Position numbers and translations under genes: made by a program. Under the pieces are notes generated by a model that was not told the DNA's origin, did not search any database, and was given only the letters and a program-made list of their open reading frames with translations. Positions 60,237 to 64,000 of a stretch of DNA of 64,000 bases are shown here, piece by piece. This DNA is from an uncultured Lactobacillus sp. (lineage in GTDB: Bacteria > Bacillota > Bacilli > Lactobacillales > Lactobacillaceae), in NCBI GenBank assembly GCA_910587695.1, contig CAJUNC010000004.1, forward strand, positions 22,975 to 86,974, written 5' to 3'. Numbering within the stretch: position 1 is the stretch's first letter; every line of letters starts with the position of its first letter.

Positions 60237-63200
60237 TCAGAAATCTTTTTCATCTTTCTTCTTTGTAAAGCCCATCAAACCTAACAAGCCAGCCATAATA
60301 GTTGCTCCGACAGCAGCTAGTGTATTTTCTTGCTTATCACCAGTTTGTGGTAATTCAGTTACCTTATCTTCAGCCTTAGGAGCTGGAGTTTCGTTGTTTA
60401 CTGGTGTTGTCTTTGGTGCTTCTGGTTGTGGTACTTGTGGTTCTTCTGGTGTTTGTGGTTCTTCGATCACGTTATATACAACTGGTGTATCAACGCCTGG
60501 TTCACCAGGTGTCACGCTTCTTGTTTCAGGGATCATACCAGGGATATCTGGCACTTCTGTAACGATGACTTTCGTTGGGTCAGTTGGATCATTGTGATAT
60601 TGAGGCGTTGGTACATTTGGAATTGGGTTTCCATTTGGATCAACTGGAATGATCTTACCGATCTTATTATAAGTTACCGTTGTTTCAAGGTCGCGTTGTT
60701 GTGTTGCTTCACCTGGGACCATTGCTCGATCTGCATAGTACCCTTCGATCACAGGAACTTTGACAGTTGCATAGTTAGCGATATCAGAGTTCCATGGTTG
60801 ACCTGGATTCAAGACCTCACCTGTGACCTTATCAACGATCAATGTCCGTGTCCATGTAGATGTTTGCACATCATCATCACGTAACTTATTACCGTCACCA
60901 TCAACGAAGTGAACAGTTGAGGTATATTGTTTCGTGTAATCGTCTTTAGCAGGCCATTTTGGACCGTTTGGATCCTCTGGGTTGATAGGTGTACCTGGTT
61001 CATGTGGGTTGTTTGGCCCAACAGGTTCTGTACCATGGTCTAGCTTAACGACAAAGACTTGTTCTTCACCATCGTTGTCATCATAGACTGGTGTGCCTGC
61101 ATTTGTAAAGCCATCTTCAACTAATACATAACCCTTCTTGACCAATTCATCGATCCGAGGTGTCGTTGAGTAGTCGATCTTAGAACCAGCTTTACCTGTT
61201 ACCGTATCAGACTCGATCGTCTTGCCTGTCTTAGTATCAACATAGATGATCTTAGCTGTTTGATCGTGTTTTTCAGGTGTTACTGGTACATACTTAACTG
61301 GTGTGTCTTCACCTGGTTTGTCTGGTGTCACACTTGGTACCTCTGGACGATATCCTGGGATCTCTGGCACTGGAGTCGTACCACCCTTGCTTGGGTCTGT
61401 TGGATCGTTTGGATATTGTGGGTTTGGTACGTTTGGAATCGGGTTGCCATCTGGATCGACTGGAACAACTTTACCTAACTTAGCGTACGTAAATGTTGCC
61501 GTCATATCGCCCTTGCCAAACTTACCTGTTGTGTTTGAAGTTTCCTTCAAGTAGTAACCGTCGATCACCTTGGCATCGCCTGTTACGTCATATTCAGATC
61601 CTTCTTCGTAATCTGTACCCTTGGTTACTGAAGGGACTAATTCGTTACCTTCTTCATCAACAAATTTTTCGACCAAGCTGTACTTAGCAATTGGGGTGTA
61701 GATAACTGGTGTATCTTCACCTGGCTTGTCTGGTGTCACACTTGGTACCTCTGGACGATATCCTGGGATCTCTGGCACTGGAGTCGTACCACCCTTGCTT
61801 GGGTCTGTTGGATCGTTTGGATATTGTGGGTTTGGTACGTTTGGAATCGGGTTGCCGTCTGGATCGACTGGGACAACTTTACCTAACTTAGCGTACGTAA
61901 ATGTTACCGTTACGTCATCCTTACCAAATGTACCCTTAGCGTTATCAGACACTGCCTTCAAGTAGTAACCATCGATCACTTTAGCGTCACCTGTTACATC
62001 GTAGTCTGATCCTTCTTGATAATCCGTACCCTTCATTACTGAAGGTGCTACTTCATTACCATCTTCATCGACGAATTTTTCAGCTAAGTAGTACTTAGCT
62101 ACATCATCTTTGACGTAAACAACTGGTGTATTTTCACCTGGCTTATCTGGTGTGACAGTTGTCTTACCTGGATCTTGTGGGTGATATCCTGGAACATCTG
62201 GGATCGGTGTTGTGCCACCCTTGGTTGGATCACTTGGATCGTTAGGATATTGTGGTTGATCTGCACCTGGAATTGGGTTACCTTCTGGATCAACTGGTAC
62301 TACCTTACCTAATGGTGTGTAAACGATTTGATCCTTGATATTTTCTTGAACTGTGTCCTTAGCTGGAACAGATGCTTTATCTGCAAAGTAACCTGGAACT
62401 ACCACTGCTGGGACTGCAGTATATTGATCTTTGTCAGCCTTCCAAGCTTCATCAGGGTTCTTAACTTCACCTGTTACAGTATCAACGATCAATGTCCGTG
62501 TCCATGTTGATGTTTGAACATCATCAGGTACATTAGGGATCTTGTTGCCTTTATCATCAACGAATTCAACTGTTGATGTATATTCCTTGCTATATTGATC
62601 CTTGGCTGGCCATTTTGGACCGTCTGGATCGTTAGGGTTGATCGGTGTGCCTGGTTCGTGTGGATCATTTGGTCCAACTGGTTTTTCACCATGCTTCAAG
62701 ATAACATCAAATACTTGGTCTGTATTCTTATCGTTATCAAATGTTGCATCAGCTGGGAAACCATCACTTACTAAGACGTAGCCTTTATCTGTCAATTCCT
62801 TGATCTTAGCTGCTGTCGAGTAATCGATCTTAGCTGAACTCTTACCTGTAACACTGTCAGATGAGAGTGTTTGACCTGTTGTTTCATCGATATAGTTGAT
62901 TGTTGCTTTTTGGTCATCATAGTTGTAAACAACCTTTGTATCTTCACCTGGGTTTTCTGGTGTTACACTTGGTACTTCTGGTGTCATACCTGGAATTTCA
63001 GGAACTGGGGTCGTACCACCCTTAGTTGGATCTTGTGGATCGTTTGGATATTGTGGGTTTGGTACGTCTGGAATTGGGTTACCTTCTGGATCAACTGGGA
63101 TAACTTTACCTAATGGTGCGTACGTAAATGTTACCGTTACGTCATCTTTACCAAATGTACCTTTAGCGTTATCAGATACTGCCTTCAAGTAGTAACCATC

Positions 63201-64000
63201 GATCACTTTAGCGTCGCCTGTTACATCGTAGTCAGTTCCTTCTTGATAATCTGTACCTTTAGTTACGTTTGGTGTTAATTCTTTGCCGTTTTCATCAACG
63301 AATTTTTCGACCAAGCTGTACTTAGCTACTTCATCTTTGACGTAAACAACTGGTGTATCTTCACCTGGCTTATCTGGTGTGACAGTTGTCTTACCTGGAT
63401 CTTGTGGATGATATCCTGGAACATCTGGGATCGGTGTTTCTCCACCCTTGGTTGGATCTTGTGGATCGTTAGGGTATTGTGGTTGATCTGCACCTGGAAT
63501 TGGGTTACCTTCTGGATCAACTGGTACCACCTTACCTAATGGCTTGTAAACAACTTCTTCTGTAAGATCTTCTTGTTTAGTATCCTTGGCATCAACACTA
63601 GCCTTGTCTGTGTAGTAACCCTCAACAACTGGAGATTTGACTGCATCATATTGATCTTTGTCAGCTGTCCATGCTTCATTAGGGTTCTTAACTTCACCTG
63701 TTACGGTGTCAACGATCAATGTTCGTGTCCATGTTGATGTTTGTACATTTTCAGGAGCAACAGTCTTACCTGTTTCATCAACGTATGTGATCGTTGAAGT
63801 GTAATCCTTGCTATATTGATCTTCAGCTGGCCATTTTGGACCATCTGGATCGTTAGGATTGATCGGTGTGCCCGGTTCGTGTGGATCATTTGGTCCAACT
63901 GGTTTTTCACCGTGCTTCAAGATAACATCAAATACTTGGTCTGTGTTCTTATCGTTATCAAATGTTGCATCAGCTGGGAAACCATCACTTACTAAGACGT
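60237..64000 (-). CDS. LPXTG-anchored mucus-binding-type adhesin with MucBP/Mub repeats (N-terminal part outside the window)
   Basis: At least 1254 residues are visible; the frame continues past the right window edge, so signal peptide and N terminus are missing. From the C terminus: LPQTGD sorting signal, hydrophobic segment and KKKDEKDF tail; a proline-rich linker; then modules. MucBP_2-like domains (INYIDETTGQTL ... GYVLVSDGFP), Muc_B2-like domains (TSTVEFVDDKG, then DDVQTSTWTRTLIVDTVTGE) and MucBP-like domains (KYSLVEKFVDENGKE ... VTVTFTY) alternate with linkers (GKVVPVDPEGNPIP, then PQYPNDP). About 1.22 kb repeats in tandem. The anchoring enzyme is probably SrtA (57180). Mucin binding is inferred from the domains; the ligand is not known. 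Confidence 0.92.
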   Translation of the reverse strand, partial: VLVSDGFPADATFDNDKNTDQVFDVILKHGEKPVGPNDPHEPGTPINPNDPDGPKWPAEDQYSKDYTSTITYVDETGKTVAPENVQTSTWTRTLIVDTVTGEVKNPNEAWTADKDQYDAVKSPVVEGYYTDKASVDAKDTKQEDLTEEVVYKPLGKVVPVDPEGNPIPGADQPQYPNDPQDPTKGGETPIPDVPGYHPQDPGKTTVTPDKPGEDTPVVYVKDEVAKYSLVEKFVDENGKELTPNVTKGTDYQEGTDYDVTGDAKVIDGYYLKAVSDNAKGTFGKDDVTVTFTYAPLGKVIPVDPEGNPIPDVPNPQYPNDPQDPTKGGTTPVPEIPGMTPEVPSVTPENPGEDTKVVYNYDDQKATINYIDETTGQTLSSDSVTGKSSAKIDYSTAAKIKELTDKGYVLVSDGFPADATFDNDKNTDQVFDVILKHGEKPVGPNDPHEPGTPINPNDPDGPKWPAKDQYSKEYTSTVEFVDDKGNKIPNVPDDVQTSTWTRTLIVDTVTGEVKNPDEAWKADKDQYTAVPAVVVPGYFADKASVPAKDTVQENIKDQIVYTPLGKVVPVDPEGNPIPGADQPQYPNDPSDPTKGGTTPIPDVPGYHPQDPGKTTVTPDKPGENTPVVYVKDDVAKYYLAEKFVDEDGNEVAPSVMKGTDYQEGSDYDVTGDAKVIDGYYLKAVSDNAKGTFGKDDVTVTFTYAKLGKVVPVDPDGNPIPNVPNPQYPNDPTDPSKGGTTPVPEIPGYRPEVPSVTPDKPGEDTPVIYTPIAKYSLVEKFVDEEGNELVPSVTKGTDYEEGSEYDVTGDAKVIDGYYLKETSNTTGKFGKGDMTATFTYAKLGKVVPVDPDGNPIPNVPNPQYPNDPTDPSKGGTTPVPEIPGYRPEVPSVTPDKPGEDTPVKYVPVTPEKHDQTAKIIYVDTKTGKTIESDTVTGKAGSKIDYSTTPRIDELVKKGYVLVEDGFTNAGTPVYDDNDGEEQVFVVKLDHGTEPVGPNNPHEPGTPINPEDPNGPKWPAKDDYTKQYTSTVHFVDGDGNKLRDDDVQTSTWTRTLIVDKVTGEVLNPGQPWNSDIANYATVKVPVIEGYYADRAMVPGEATQQRDLETTVTYNKIGKIIPVDPNGNPIPNVPTPQYHNDPTDPTKVIVTEVPDIPGMIPETRSVTPGEPGVDTPVVYNVIEEPQTPEEPQVPQPEAPKTTPVNNETPAPKAEDKVTELPQTGDKQENTLAAVGATIMAGLLGLMGFTKKKDEKDF
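61306..61497 (-). repeat. Linker repeat copy 1 in the adhesin gene
   Basis: About 192 bp that match 61714-61905 with only about three differences. It encodes the linker (VPVDPDGNPIPNVPNPQYPN and GYRPEVPSVTPDKPGED), not a folded domain. Confidence 0.85.
61714..61905 (-). repeat. Linker repeat copy 2 in the adhesin gene
   Basis: Near-identical to 61306-61497, offset 408 bp (136 codons). The flanking MucBP domains differ more than the linkers. Confidence 0.85.

Noticed and set aside
60394..61965. Several rightward open frames opposite the adhesin gene, some rich in Trp and Cys
   Set aside because: They are antisense shadows of a repetitive Gly/Pro/Asp-coding gene, lack ribosome-binding sites and repeat with the same period as the adhesin repeats.
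61306..63960. CRISPR-like array of repeats
   Set aside because: Repeats are in-frame, hundreds of bases long and encode protein modules; there are no short repeats with unique spacers.

Overview
The window looks like a chromosomal segment from a low- to mid-GC lactic acid bacterium of the Lactobacillaceae, most likely the Ligilactobacillus/Liquorilactobacillus group. The reasons are a RexA/RexB-type recombination helicase-nuclease, an Apf-like LysM protein, PepD (family C69), a MucBP/Mub-type LPXTG adhesin, a large FPQTG-anchored subtilase, and housekeeping genes typical of Lactobacillales. The species assignment is inference. Coding regions carry a striking excess of GATC, mostly because isoleucine codon ATC is preceded by a codon ending in G.

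Layout. 0.3-8.3 kb: VTT membrane protein, a frameshifted lipoprotein, gdhA, mscL, a lipid kinase, a YitT protein, and a TetR-regulated ABC exporter. 8.3-15 kb: an IS3 orfA remnant, a 1500-residue cell-wall subtilase and a secreted oligopeptide-binding protein, plausibly a proteolysis and peptide-capture pair. 15-25 kb (minus strand): guaB, an overlapping NUDIX plus PLD-helicase-DUF3427 cassette, a CorC-like transporter, and metNIQ behind a T-box. 25-30 kb: PepD, two convergent L,D-transpeptidase paralogues (one lacking the catalytic Cys and His), and an ABC-F ATPase. 30-41.5 kb: a 46-residue basic protein, a densely self-complementary RNA-like element, a Ca2+-type P-ATPase, rexAB and prs. 41.6-51.9 kb: ackA, an Apf-like LysM protein, nrdHIEF behind two NrdR-like boxes, two small membrane-protein loci, mprF and a glutathionyl-hydroquinone reductase-like gene. 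52-57 kb: a frameshifted TMEM175-like channel and the ribosomal/elongation block rpmG-secE-nusG, rplK-rplA, rplJ-rplL with an L10 leader and two L1-site-like motifs. 57-64 kb: NADH oxidase-like gene, an SseB-like gene and srtA in one operon, next to a partial, highly repetitive LPXTG adhesin that SrtA probably anchors.

Four long hairpins of about 55-65 bp, related in sequence, sit in the window. Each lies exactly at a convergent gene junction (1.84, 14.98, 33.10 and 47.51 kb). Their arms differ in sequence but keep pairing, which points to a family of bidirectional terminators or mobile palindromes. Other points worth attention are the alternative pairings at 30.1-30.26 kb, the two terminator hairpins between secE and nusG, the terminator stem that contains the ribosome-binding site of the lipid kinase gene, and two substrate-binding proteins without a lipobox cysteine.

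No rRNA, tRNA, CRISPR array, prophage or intact transposon was found.
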